Below, in pieces: positions 7,951 through 14,905 of a stretch of 58,826 bases of DNA (its first letter is position 1; every line of letters begins with the position of its first letter). The translations under genes were made by a program, and so were the position numbers. The DNA is from an uncultured Fusobacterium sp. (GTDB lineage: Bacteria > Fusobacteriota > Fusobacteriia > Fusobacteriales > Fusobacteriaceae). A model generated the notes under the pieces. It was not told the DNA's origin and did no database searches. It saw only the letters and a program-made list of their open reading frames with translations. The stretch covers positions 1 to 58,826 of the forward strand of contig UQOH01000003.1 of NCBI GenBank assembly GCA_900542625.1, read 5' to 3'.

Positions 7951-9162
7951 ATGGACAGCTTAAAAGAGTTATTTAAAATAGGATGTGGTCCTTCAAGTTC
8001 TCATACAATGGGACCTGAAAGAGCAGCTAAAAAATTCGGAGCAGAAAACAAAGAGGCTCACAGTTTCAGAGTGGAACTGTATGGAAGTCTTGCTGCAACA
8101 GGAAAAGGACATCTGACAGATTGGATTATAGAAGAAACTTTAAAACCAAGAGAAACAGAAATAATCTGGATGCCTGAATATGTTCATCCATATCATACAA
8201 ATGGAATGAAAATGATGGCACTTGATGAAAATAAAAATATATTAAATGAATGGCTTGTATTTTCTGTCGGAGGAGGAACTATCAAAGATTTATCTGATGA
8301 AGGAACTCAGGCAGAAGAAGTTTATAAATTAAATAAACTGGAAGACATCATTAATTGGTGTAAAGAAAATAATAAAGAGTTGTGGCAGTATGTTGAAGAG
8401 TGTGAAGGAAAGGAAATCTGGGAACATTTAAAAAATATTCTTGATACAATGCACAATGCAGTGTCAGCAGGAATAACAAAAGACGGAATACTTCCCGGAA
8501 AGCTTAGACTTCAAAGAAGAGCCAAAACATTTTATGATAAAATAGAAAAAGAACATAACTATCATGTTATAACTAAAAAAATATTTGCCTATGCACTTGC
8601 AGTTGCAGAGGAAAACAGCAGTGCAGGAACAATAGTAACTTCTCCTACATGCGGAGCAGCAGGAGTGATTCCCGGGCTTTTAAGAGCAATGAGAGAAGAG
8701 CGTGATTTGAGCGAAACAACTTGTTTAAGAGCTTTAGCTGTTGGAGGTCTTATAGGAAACCTTATAAAACAAAACGCAACTATTTCAGGTGCTGAGGCTG
8801 GATGTCAGGCAGAAATAGGAGCAGCTTGTTCAATGGCAGCAGCTATGGCAGCATATATTCTTGGAGGAACTTTAGAGCAGATTGAATATGCAGCAGAGAT
8901 GGGAATGGAACATCATCTTGGAATGACATGCGACCCTGTAGGAGGATATGTACAGATTCCATGTATTGAGAGAAATGCAATCGTTGCAGTGAGAGCACTT
9001 AATACAGCAGACTATGCACTTTCAACTGACGGGATACATACAATAAGTTTTGATCAGGTAGTAATTACAATGAAAGAAACAGGAAAAGATATGTGTCCTT
9101 CATATAAAGAAACTTCAATCGGTGGTCTTGCAAAATATTATGAACAATTTTTAAAAGATTAA
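7951..9162 (+). CDS. sdaA: L-serine dehydratase (single chain), copy 1
   Basis: A 403-residue L-serine ammonia-lyase that converts L-serine to pyruvate and ammonia with a 4Fe-4S cluster. The N-terminal beta-type domain carries GPSSSHTMGPERAA (residues 13-26). The C-terminal alpha-type domain carries SPTCGAAGVIPG, SGAEAGCQAEIG, TCDPVGGYVQIPCIERN and a final SFDQVVITMKETG. The Cys of SPTCG and those of TCDP and IPCIERN are the expected cluster ligands. It starts 5 bp after the permease, so the two are translated from one message. A close paralogue lies at 24279-25484. Here residue 12 is Cys (GCGPSSSH), where the paralogue has Asn. Serine breakdown for energy fits an amino-acid fermenter. Confidence 0.93.
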   Translation: MDSLKELFKIGCGPSSSHTMGPERAAKKFGAENKEAHSFRVELYGSLAATGKGHLTDWIIEETLKPRETEIIWMPEYVHPYHTNGMKMMALDENKNILNEWLVFSVGGGTIKDLSDEGTQAEEVYKLNKLEDIINWCKENNKELWQYVEECEGKEIWEHLKNILDTMHNAVSAGITKDGILPGKLRLQRRAKTFYDKIEKEHNYHVITKKIFAYALAVAEENSSAGTIVTSPTCGAAGVIPGLLRAMREERDLSETTCLRALAVGGLIGNLIKQNATISGAEAGCQAEIGAACSMAAAMAAYILGGTLEQIEYAAEMGMEHHLGMTCDPVGGYVQIPCIERNAIVAVRALNTADYALSTDGIHTISFDQVVITMKETGKDMCPSYKETSIGGLAKYYEQFLKD

Positions 9163-9205
9163 CCATGTTTTAATAAAAGTCACCCAACCCATAAAAATAT
9201 AATCA

Positions 9206-9260
9206 AAGAAAGCAGTCAGGGACAGAGAAATCTGTTTCGGGCTGTTTTCTTTTGTTTTTT
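9206..9260 (+). terminator. Terminator after serine dehydratase copy 1
   Basis: A long stem combines GAAAGCAG with CTGTTTTC on the outside and GACAGA with TCTGTTTC on the inside, around a GAAA loop. It ends in TTTTGTTTTTT. Confidence 0.75.
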
Positions 9261-9327
9261 ATTCAGTAGATAATTTTATAAATATATACTATAATATATA
9301 AAAAATTTTGAATTTTTGGGGGATGAA

Positions 9328-10212
9328 ATGAATTATTTAGGGGAAAGTTTTGCTTTTATTACAGCAGTGGGCTGGGCAATAAGCTCAATAATTTTTGAAA
9401 TGGCAACAAAAAGGAGCAACAGTCTTTGTGTAAATGTTATACGTCTTGGTATAGGAATAACTTTTCTTGGACTGATTACACTTTTTACAAAAGGGATGTT
9501 TCTGCCTTTTGATTCAAATCCTGATAACTGGACTTTTCTTGGAATTTCAGGAGTAATAGGACTTTTCTTTGGGGATTTGTTTCTTTATGAATCTTATGCC
9601 CTTATAGGTGCAAGAATATGCATGCTTTTTATGACAATGACTCCTCTTATAGTAGGAACTTTCGGATTTATATTTTTGGGAGAAAAAATAACTCTTTTGC
9701 AGCTTGCAGCTATGATTATTACTTGTTCCGGAATTTTAATGGTAGTAATAAAACCTAAAAATGAAAAAGCAGAGGGAAAAAAAATAAGCCCGAGAGGATT
9801 GGTATGTATAACTATGGCTGTTTTATTTGAGGCTTTGGGAAATGTATTTACCAAAATCGGTTCAGCAGGATATGATTCAAGTTCATCAACACAGATAAGA
9901 ATGATTTGTGCTGCTGTGGTGTTTATATGTTTTGTCACATATAAAAAGAAGTGGAAAGAGATTTTTAATGCTGCACATGATAAAAAACTTGTTGGATTAA
10001 TTGCAGGAGGAACTATTTCTGCAACAGTTGGAATAACATTTCTTATATCAGCGTTTAACCTTATAAACACAGGGGTAGCCTCTACAATTTCATCAATAAG
10101 TCCTGTATTGATTATTCCTATCTCTATTGTAGTTTTTAAAGAAAAGGTCAGACTGAAAGAGATAATAGGAGCTTTTATATCTGTAATTGGAATAGGATTG
10201 TTTTTCTTATAA
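9328..10212 (+). CDS. EamA/DMT-family transporter
   Basis: A 294-residue inner-membrane protein. ATG at 9328 is preferred over TTG 9316, because the GGGGG ribosome binding site (9318-9322) overlaps the latter. It has ten hydrophobic segments in two halves of five, the usual EamA duplication. The end of the first half shows LIGARICMLFMTMTPLIVG and FLGEKITLLQLAAMIIT. The second half shows NTGVASTISSISPVLIIP and FKEKVRLKEIIGAFISVIG. Members of the drug/metabolite transporter superfamily mostly export amino acids or small metabolites. The substrate is unknown. It stands between two terminators, so it is a single-gene unit. Confidence 0.88.
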   Translation: MNYLGESFAFITAVGWAISSIIFEMATKRSNSLCVNVIRLGIGITFLGLITLFTKGMFLPFDSNPDNWTFLGISGVIGLFFGDLFLYESYALIGARICMLFMTMTPLIVGTFGFIFLGEKITLLQLAAMIITCSGILMVVIKPKNEKAEGKKISPRGLVCITMAVLFEALGNVFTKIGSAGYDSSSSTQIRMICAAVVFICFVTYKKKWKEIFNAAHDKKLVGLIAGGTISATVGITFLISAFNLINTGVASTISSISPVLIIPISIVVFKEKVRLKEIIGAFISVIGIGLFFL

Positions 10213-10226
10213 AATATATAGTAAAT

Positions 10227-10269
10227 AAAAAGGTTGCTGTGAAATTAAGAGTTTTGCAGCAGCCTTTTT
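10227..10269. terminator. Bidirectional terminator between convergent genes
   Basis: AAAAAGGTTGCTG (10227-10239) pairs with CAGCAGCCTTTTT (10257-10269) with one T-G wobble, A-tracted on the left and T-tracted on the right. It can serve the EamA gene and the leftward regulator. Confidence 0.85.
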
Positions 10270-10281
10270 AAAAATAATATT

Positions 10282-10839
10282 TTAATCAATTTTACATTTA
10301 ACAAATAAAACTTTTGATTCTTCTGATAATTCATTTCTGAAACGATGTTTTCTTCCCGGCAGAATACGAATAGTATCTCCTTCATATAAAATAAATTCCT
10401 CTTCTTCAAAAATGATTGTTACTTTTCCATTTAGAATATAAGTAATTTCTTCTTCGTATATATGCTCAGAAAAGCCTCCAAAAGTTTCTTGCTTAGCTTT
10501 CAGTGTCATAAGAAGAAGTTCTGCTTTTGCAAACACAGGGTCTTTTGTCAGTATATTATATAGAATATGTTTATCTCCCGGATCAAAAATAGTTTTTTTA
10601 TCAGCACTTCTTAAGATAAGACTTTCGTTGCTGACCTCTTCTTCCAAAAGACGTGAAAGAGGCATGCCAATTGTTTCAGCAAGAGCTGAAAGGACGCTTA
10701 AACTTGGATTTGCAATATTTCTTTCTATTTGACTTAACAGAGCAGTGCTTATAGAGGATTTTTCTGAAAGTTCTCTGATGGTCATATTATTTTTGCGTCG
10801 GAAATCAGCAATTTTTTTTCCAATATCAATTTTATTCAT
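10282..10839 (-). CDS. XRE-cupin transcriptional regulator, second in the region
   Basis: A 185-residue protein. ATG at 10839 is chosen because GGAG lies 6-9 bp upstream and overlaps the alternative TTG at 10851. The N-terminal XRE helix-turn-helix (KKIADFRRKNNMTIRELSE, then STALLSQIERNIANPSLS) is followed by a linker and a cupin domain at about residues 105-180 (EEEITYILNGKVTIIFEEE, LYEGDTIRILPGRKHRFRN). It is divergent from the MATE transporter at 10978 and shares the control region, so it may regulate that gene, itself or both. It has the same layout as the regulator at 6014 but a clearly different sequence. Confidence 0.85.
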   Translation of the reverse strand: MNKIDIGKKIADFRRKNNMTIRELSEKSSISTALLSQIERNIANPSLSVLSALAETIGMPLSRLLEEEVSNESLILRSADKKTIFDPGDKHILYNILTKDPVFAKAELLLMTLKAKQETFGGFSEHIYEEEITYILNGKVTIIFEEEEFILYEGDTIRILPGRKHRFRNELSEESKVLFVKCKID

Positions 10840-10871
10840 TTTTATCTCCAATCTTAGAATTTTTTTATTAT

Positions 10872-10880
10872 ATTATAGCA
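10872..10880 (-). promoter_or_regulatory. Extended -10 promoter of the second XRE-cupin gene
   Basis: Read on the minus strand, TGCTATAAT is a perfect extended -10 box about 33 bp upstream of the ATG at 10839. It has no good -35. Confidence 0.5.
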
Positions 10881-10912
10881 TTTGTTAATTATAATTAAAA
10901 GTATTAAATATA

Positions 10913-10941
10913 TTGAATTTTATATTTTTGTTTGATATAAT
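10913..10941 (+). promoter_or_regulatory. Promoter of the MATE transporter
   Basis: TTGAAT (10913-10918) and TATAAT (10936-10941) are separated by 17 bp, with TG one base ahead of the -10. It lies 37 bp before the start codon and is divergent from the regulator promoter at 10872. Confidence 0.65.
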
Positions 10942-10977
10942 AAAAAATATTAATTATTTTAAACAAAGGGTGAAAAA

Positions 10978-12324
10978 ATGAAAAATGTTTTGTATGAAAA
11001 AATTATAAAAATAACGCTGCCTATAACATTTCAATGTATGATTTCTTATGGGATAAATATGCTGGATACTTTTATGCTTGGTCAGTTAGGTGAAAGAGTT
11101 TTATCTGCGGCTAGTCTCGGGAATCAAATATTCTTTTTATTTTCTTTAATAATCAGCGGAATAGCTAATGGAGCTGTTGTTTTATGCAGTCAGTACTATG
11201 GAAAAAAAGATATTCTGTCATTGAAGAAAATAGCAGCTATGAATTTGAAAATAGCTTTTATAATAAGTCTGTTTTTTATGTTTGTACTTGCTTTTTTTTC
11301 TGAAAATGTAATGAGAATACTCACTAATGACAGAGAAGTAATAGAAACGGGAGCTGTTTATTTAAAATATATAGCAGTTTCATATTTATGTTTTGGTATG
11401 ACTAATACATTTTTAATTTTATTGAGAAGTATACAAAACGTAAGACTATCTTTTGTTATTTATTTAGTTTCATTTGCAGCCAATGTTTTTTTTAATTACA
11501 TGTTTATTTATGGTAATTTTGGAGCACCAAAAATGGGAATAGGAGGAGCAGCAGTAGGAACAGTTATTGCAAGGGGTATAGAACTTATAATTCTTATTAT
11601 TTATTTAAAATTTTATGAAAAAGAAATATTTTTTAATATTTCAATGGTGAAAATGTATGACAAAACTCTTGCAGGAGATGCAGTAAAATATGGTATTCCT
11701 GTAGCTGCAGGAGAATTTTTTTGGGGAATGGGACTTACAGTTCATACTATTATTCTGGGACATTTAGGTCAAGAGGCAGTGGTAGCCAGCAGTATTTGCA
11801 ATATTCTTCATCAATTCATACTTTCTTTTGTACAAGGATTGGGAAATTCCTCAGCTGTTATTATGGGAGAGATTGTAGGAAAAGGAGATATAAAAGGAGC
11901 TGAAAGAACAGCAGACAGACTTTTAAAAATTTTCTGGATATGTGGTTTAACAGCAGGATTATTTCTTTTGATTTTGAAAAAACCATTTTTAAATTTTTAT
12001 AATTTGGAATCAGATACTTTTAAAATGGCAGAATGGTTTATGGTTGTTTATGCGGTCTTAAGTATGTTCAGAGCAGTTGCGACACCGATTATTGCAGGGA
12101 TTTTTTGGGGAAGCGGAGATACAAAATTTGCAGCTCTTACAGATATATTATTTTTATGGCTTATGATTCCTATAGGTTTTTTTGCTGCTTTTCACTTAAA
12201 ACTTTATCCTCCTATTGTTTTATTAATTTTAAGACTGGAAACTCCTATAAAATTAATTGTGTGTATGGCTCATTTAAAGAAAAACAAATGGATAAAAGTG
12301 CTTGTAAGAGAACCTGCTGTATAA
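10978..12324 (+). CDS. MATE-family multidrug/metabolite efflux transporter
   Basis: A 448-residue inner-membrane protein with twelve hydrophobic segments in two homologous halves. Typical MATE patterns are seen: ITLPITFQCMISYGINMLDTF in the first helix, MLGQLGERVLSAASLGNQ after it, and VKYGIPVAAGEFFWG with ILGHLGQEAVVASSI at the start of the second half. These proteins exchange Na+ or H+ for drugs or metabolites. The substrate is not predictable. The start follows AAGGGTG. The divergent XRE-cupin gene is the likely regulator. Confidence 0.92.
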   Translation: MKNVLYEKIIKITLPITFQCMISYGINMLDTFMLGQLGERVLSAASLGNQIFFLFSLIISGIANGAVVLCSQYYGKKDILSLKKIAAMNLKIAFIISLFFMFVLAFFSENVMRILTNDREVIETGAVYLKYIAVSYLCFGMTNTFLILLRSIQNVRLSFVIYLVSFAANVFFNYMFIYGNFGAPKMGIGGAAVGTVIARGIELIILIIYLKFYEKEIFFNISMVKMYDKTLAGDAVKYGIPVAAGEFFWGMGLTVHTIILGHLGQEAVVASSICNILHQFILSFVQGLGNSSAVIMGEIVGKGDIKGAERTADRLLKIFWICGLTAGLFLLILKKPFLNFYNLESDTFKMAEWFMVVYAVLSMFRAVATPIIAGIFWGSGDTKFAALTDILFLWLMIPIGFFAAFHLKLYPPIVLLILRLETPIKLIVCMAHLKKNKWIKVLVREPAV

Positions 12325-12335
12325 AAGGATAAAAT

Positions 12336-12419
12336 AGAGAAATTGTTATTTTTACAAAAATTAAATCTCTTCCCAAAAGTGAAAAAATATTTGAAGATAT
12401 ATACAATTTCTCTTTTTTA
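12336..12419. terminator. Possible terminator between MATE and HU genes
   Basis: AGAGAAATTGT (12336-12346) is complementary to ACAATTTCTCT (12403-12413), which is followed by TTTTT. The 56-base loop is long for an intrinsic terminator, so confidence is low. It lies between convergent genes. Confidence 0.4.
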
Positions 12420-12430
12420 TACATTTTTCT

Positions 12431-12718
12431 TTATTCCTGCTCTTCAGATAAAAATTCTTCCAATGCTTTGCTTGTTTTAAATTTTATATATTTTCTTGGC
12501 TTTGCCTGTAAAATATTTTCAGAATCTTTAGGGTCAATAATATCTCTTTCTTTTGTTGTTTTTACTTCAAAATTTCCAAAATTTCTAAGTGTAAGAGAGC
12601 TGTCTTTAGAAAGTGCAAGTTTTAATGTTTCCAAAACTTTTTCAACTTCATCTCTGGCAATTTCCACATCAATATTATGCTGTGATGCATATAATTCTAT
12701 AAATTCTTTTTTTATCAT
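12431..12718 (-). CDS. HU/IHF-family DNA-binding protein
   Basis: A 95-residue nucleoid protein. ATG at 12718 is preferred, because the upstream TTG at 12733 overlaps the AAGGAG ribosome binding site. The fold order is clear: a helical N-terminal half (MIKKEFIELYASQ), the turn LTLRNFGNFEV typical of HU/IHF, then the arm region with KPRKYIKFK and a last helix KALEEFL. The arm (KERDIIDPKDSENILQA) is richer in acidic residues and less basic than in standard HU, so it may be a specialised paralogue rather than the main HU. Confidence 0.85.
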   Translation of the reverse strand: MIKKEFIELYASQHNIDVEIARDEVEKVLETLKLALSKDSSLTLRNFGNFEVKTTKERDIIDPKDSENILQAKPRKYIKFKTSKALEEFLSEEQE

Positions 12719-12789
12719 ATTTTTCTCCTTCAAATAAGAAATATATTAAAGATATATTAAATTTAATTTTTAGAAACTATTTTAAAACA

Positions 12790-12798
12790 AGTATAACA
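12790..12798 (-). promoter_or_regulatory. Extended -10 promoter of the HU-like gene
   Basis: On the minus strand the site reads TGTTATACT, an extended -10 box, about 75 bp upstream of the start codon. Confidence 0.4.
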
Positions 12799-12878
12799 TA
12801 TTTTTTTTGAAAACACCATAAACACTAAAACTTTATGTTAAATTATATTTAAATAAGATAACTTTACTTTAAACTTTA

Positions 12879-12907
12879 ATGACATATCAACGGATTTATG
12901 ATAAAAT
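12879..12907 (+). promoter_or_regulatory. Promoter of the yaaA-recF-gyrBA cluster
   Basis: ATGACA (12879-12884) and TAAAAT (12902-12907) are 17 bp apart, with TG one base upstream of the -10. It lies about 48 bp before yaaA. Confidence 0.55.
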
Positions 12908-12954
12908 ATATATTATAATATTATAAGTCTGAACAAAAATAGGGAGACGGGAAA

Positions 12955-13161
12955 ATGGAAAAATTTAAGATAGAAACAGATTATATAAAACTTGATCAGT
13001 TTTTAAAATGGATAGGACTTGCTGAAAGCGGGGTTGCTGCAAAAGAACTTATTCTTGCAGAAAGAGTAATGGTTAACGGAGAAGTTGAAACAAGAAGAGG
13101 AAAAAAACTTTATAGAGGCGATGTAGTAAGAGTAGCCGGACAGGAATACGGAGTAGAATAA
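12955..13161 (+). CDS. yaaA: YaaA-type S4-domain RNA-binding protein
   Basis: A 68-residue protein that is almost entirely one S4 domain: IKLDQFLKWIGLAESGVAAK, then VMVNGEVETRRGKKLYRGD. Small S4 proteins of this kind lie next to recF in many bacteria, and in Bacillus the order is dnaA-dnaN-yaaA-recF. A role in ribosome assembly or RNA binding is suggested for the family. The start follows GGGAGACGGG. It is the first gene of a unit that continues through recF, the DUF721 gene and probably gyrB-gyrA. dnaA and dnaN are not in the window. Confidence 0.88.
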   Translation: MEKFKIETDYIKLDQFLKWIGLAESGVAAKELILAERVMVNGEVETRRGKKLYRGDVVRVAGQEYGVE

Positions 13162-13177
13162 TTTTTGAGGTGGGAAT

Positions 13178-14269
13178 TTGAAAATCTTAGAGATAAATTA
13201 TATAAATTTCAGAAATCTTGCAGACAGAAATATAAAATTTTCTCCTAAGATAAATTTATTCCTAGGAAAAAACGGACAGGGAAAAACAAGCATAATAGAA
13301 GCTGTATATTTTGGAGCAACAGGGAAAAGTTTCCGTACTTCCAAAAACACTGATATGATTAAATACGGAAAATTAAAAACAGGCTGTTTTATGGAATATG
13401 AGGACAGGCTCAGCGATAAGAATATATCAGTGAAAATAGACAGCACAAAAAAAGAGTATAGGCTTAATAAAAAGAGAGTGCCTTATGATGAATATTATGG
13501 AAGAGTAAATGTAGTATCATTTATTCCTGAAGATATTGAATTGATAGTAGGTGCTCCCGGGATAAGAAGAAAGTTTTTTGACAGCGAGATAGCACAGAGC
13601 AGCCATGAATATTTTCAAAATCTTAAGCAGTATACAAAACTTCTGAAAATCAGAAATAAGTATTTAAAAAACAGAGAGCATAAAGACCCTATGTTTGAAA
13701 TTTATGAAGATGAATTTGTAAAATACGGGGCATTGGTTATAAAAAAAAGACTGGAATATGTAAAAAATATCTCTATAATACTTAATCTGAATTACAGAAA
13801 ACTTTTTGACAACAGAAAAGAGCTGAATCTCATTTATGAATCCTCTTTGGGAGATATAAAAAAAATGACAGCTGAGGAATTGGAACAGAGAATAAGAGGA
13901 GAGATTCAAAAAGAATTTGAAAAAGAAATAAGGTATGGCTATTCTATGGTAGGACCTCAGAAAGATGACTTTCTTTTTCTTTTGGACGGAAGAGAGGCTA
14001 AATCTTTTTCCTCACAGGGAGAAAAGAAATCAATAATCTTTTCGCTGAAACTTTCTGAAATAGATATGGTTTTAAAAGAAAAAAGAGAACACCCTGTATT
14101 TCTTATTGATGATGTATCTTCATATTTTGATTCTATAAGAAAAGAGAGTATAATTAATTATCTCAATAAGAGGGATATTCAGGTGATAATCACATCAACT
14201 GATGTTCTTGGAGTAGAATCGAAGAACTTCTTTGTGGAAAAAGGAGAAGTGTATGAACGAGATAATTAG
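13178..14269 (+). CDS. recF: DNA replication and repair protein RecF
   Basis: A 363-residue SMC-like ATPase that helps RecA load on gapped DNA. The TTG start at 13178 is supported by GAGGTGGG just upstream. The Walker A motif is FLGKNGQGKTSIIEA (about residues 28-42), after the typical NFRNL start. SFSSQGEKKSIIFSLKL is the ABC signature region, and HPVFLIDDVSSYFD is the Walker B motif with the catalytic acidic residue. The length and order match RecF. It lies 16 bp after yaaA, and its last codons overlap the start of the next gene, so the three are translationally coupled. Confidence 0.95.
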   Translation: MKILEINYINFRNLADRNIKFSPKINLFLGKNGQGKTSIIEAVYFGATGKSFRTSKNTDMIKYGKLKTGCFMEYEDRLSDKNISVKIDSTKKEYRLNKKRVPYDEYYGRVNVVSFIPEDIELIVGAPGIRRKFFDSEIAQSSHEYFQNLKQYTKLLKIRNKYLKNREHKDPMFEIYEDEFVKYGALVIKKRLEYVKNISIILNLNYRKLFDNRKELNLIYESSLGDIKKMTAEELEQRIRGEIQKEFEKEIRYGYSMVGPQKDDFLFLLDGREAKSFSSQGEKKSIIFSLKLSEIDMVLKEKREHPVFLIDDVSSYFDSIRKESIINYLNKRDIQVIITSTDVLGVESKNFFVEKGEVYERDN

Positions 14270-14807
14270 TATAAAAACTATGATAGACAGGGCTGCTGCT
14301 AAAAGCAGCGTATTAAGAATATCCCTTATAAAAGGTGCGTGGAAGAGTATAACAGAAGAACTTTCTTTGAAGTCGGAGCCTTTAGGGATAAAAGACGGAA
14401 TACTTTATATAGTTGTAGAAAATTCAATATATCTTCATGCAATGAGAATGAAAAAGAAAATTTATATCAGCAGAATTAACAGATTTCTTAAAGGAGAATA
14501 TGTTATAGATATAAAATACAGAGCAGGAAAAATAGATTTACATTCAAAGATACAAAGAGGAGAAGAAACAATTCTCATAAATGAAGACAGTACAGAAAAG
14601 AAAATAAAAGATTACAAGACAAAAAATATGTCTGTTGAAGAAAGCATAGGGTATCTTGCAGGACTTGCTAAAAAAAGAGAGGAATTTCTTTTGAAAAACA
14701 CTCCTTATAAAAGATGCAGAAAATGCAGAAGAATGTTTTTAGGAATAGAAGATACATGCCCTGAATGCAGAGGAGAAAAACAATCTGTTACAATAAACAG
14801 ATATTAA
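14253..14807 (+). CDS. DUF721 (DciA-like) protein with C-terminal zinc ribbon
   Basis: A 184-residue protein. ATG at 14253 is preferred because AAGGAG (14241-14246) precedes it. It overlaps recF by 17 bases. Residues of about 18-90 match the DUF721/DciA pattern: a start helix, then WKSITEELSLKSEPLGIKDG, LYIVVENSIYLHAMRMKK and a strand before INRFLKG. DciA proteins load or assist the replicative helicase in many bacteria. The C-terminal 25 residues hold CRKCRRMFLGIEDTCPEC, two CxxC pairs that should bind zinc. Its place beside recF and gyrB supports a replication role. DUF721 is clear. Helicase loading is inferred. Confidence 0.8.
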   Translation: MNEIISIKTMIDRAAAKSSVLRISLIKGAWKSITEELSLKSEPLGIKDGILYIVVENSIYLHAMRMKKKIYISRINRFLKGEYVIDIKYRAGKIDLHSKIQRGEETILINEDSTEKKIKDYKTKNMSVEESIGYLAGLAKKREEFLLKNTPYKRCRKCRRMFLGIEDTCPECRGEKQSVTINRY

Positions 14808-14843
14808 TAAGGTAATAAATAATTTTAAGTATATAATTTTTTA

Positions 14844-14864
14844 AAGCTTTTTATGTAAAAGCTT
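14844..14864. other. Hairpin between the DUF721 gene and gyrB
   Basis: AAGCTTTT (14844-14851) pairs with AAAAGCTT (14857-14864) around a 5-base loop. No T-run follows, so it is not a standard terminator. It may affect mRNA processing or gyrB expression. Confidence 0.4.
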
Positions 14865-14905
14865 GATTATGTTAATTGAGAATATTTTTGGAGGGTAGTA
14901 AAGTA

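Noticed and set aside
9594..10070. 158-residue minus-strand frame inside the EamA transporter
   Set aside because: It is a shadow of a membrane protein gene, hydrophobic only because the plus strand is. No start signal or family match.
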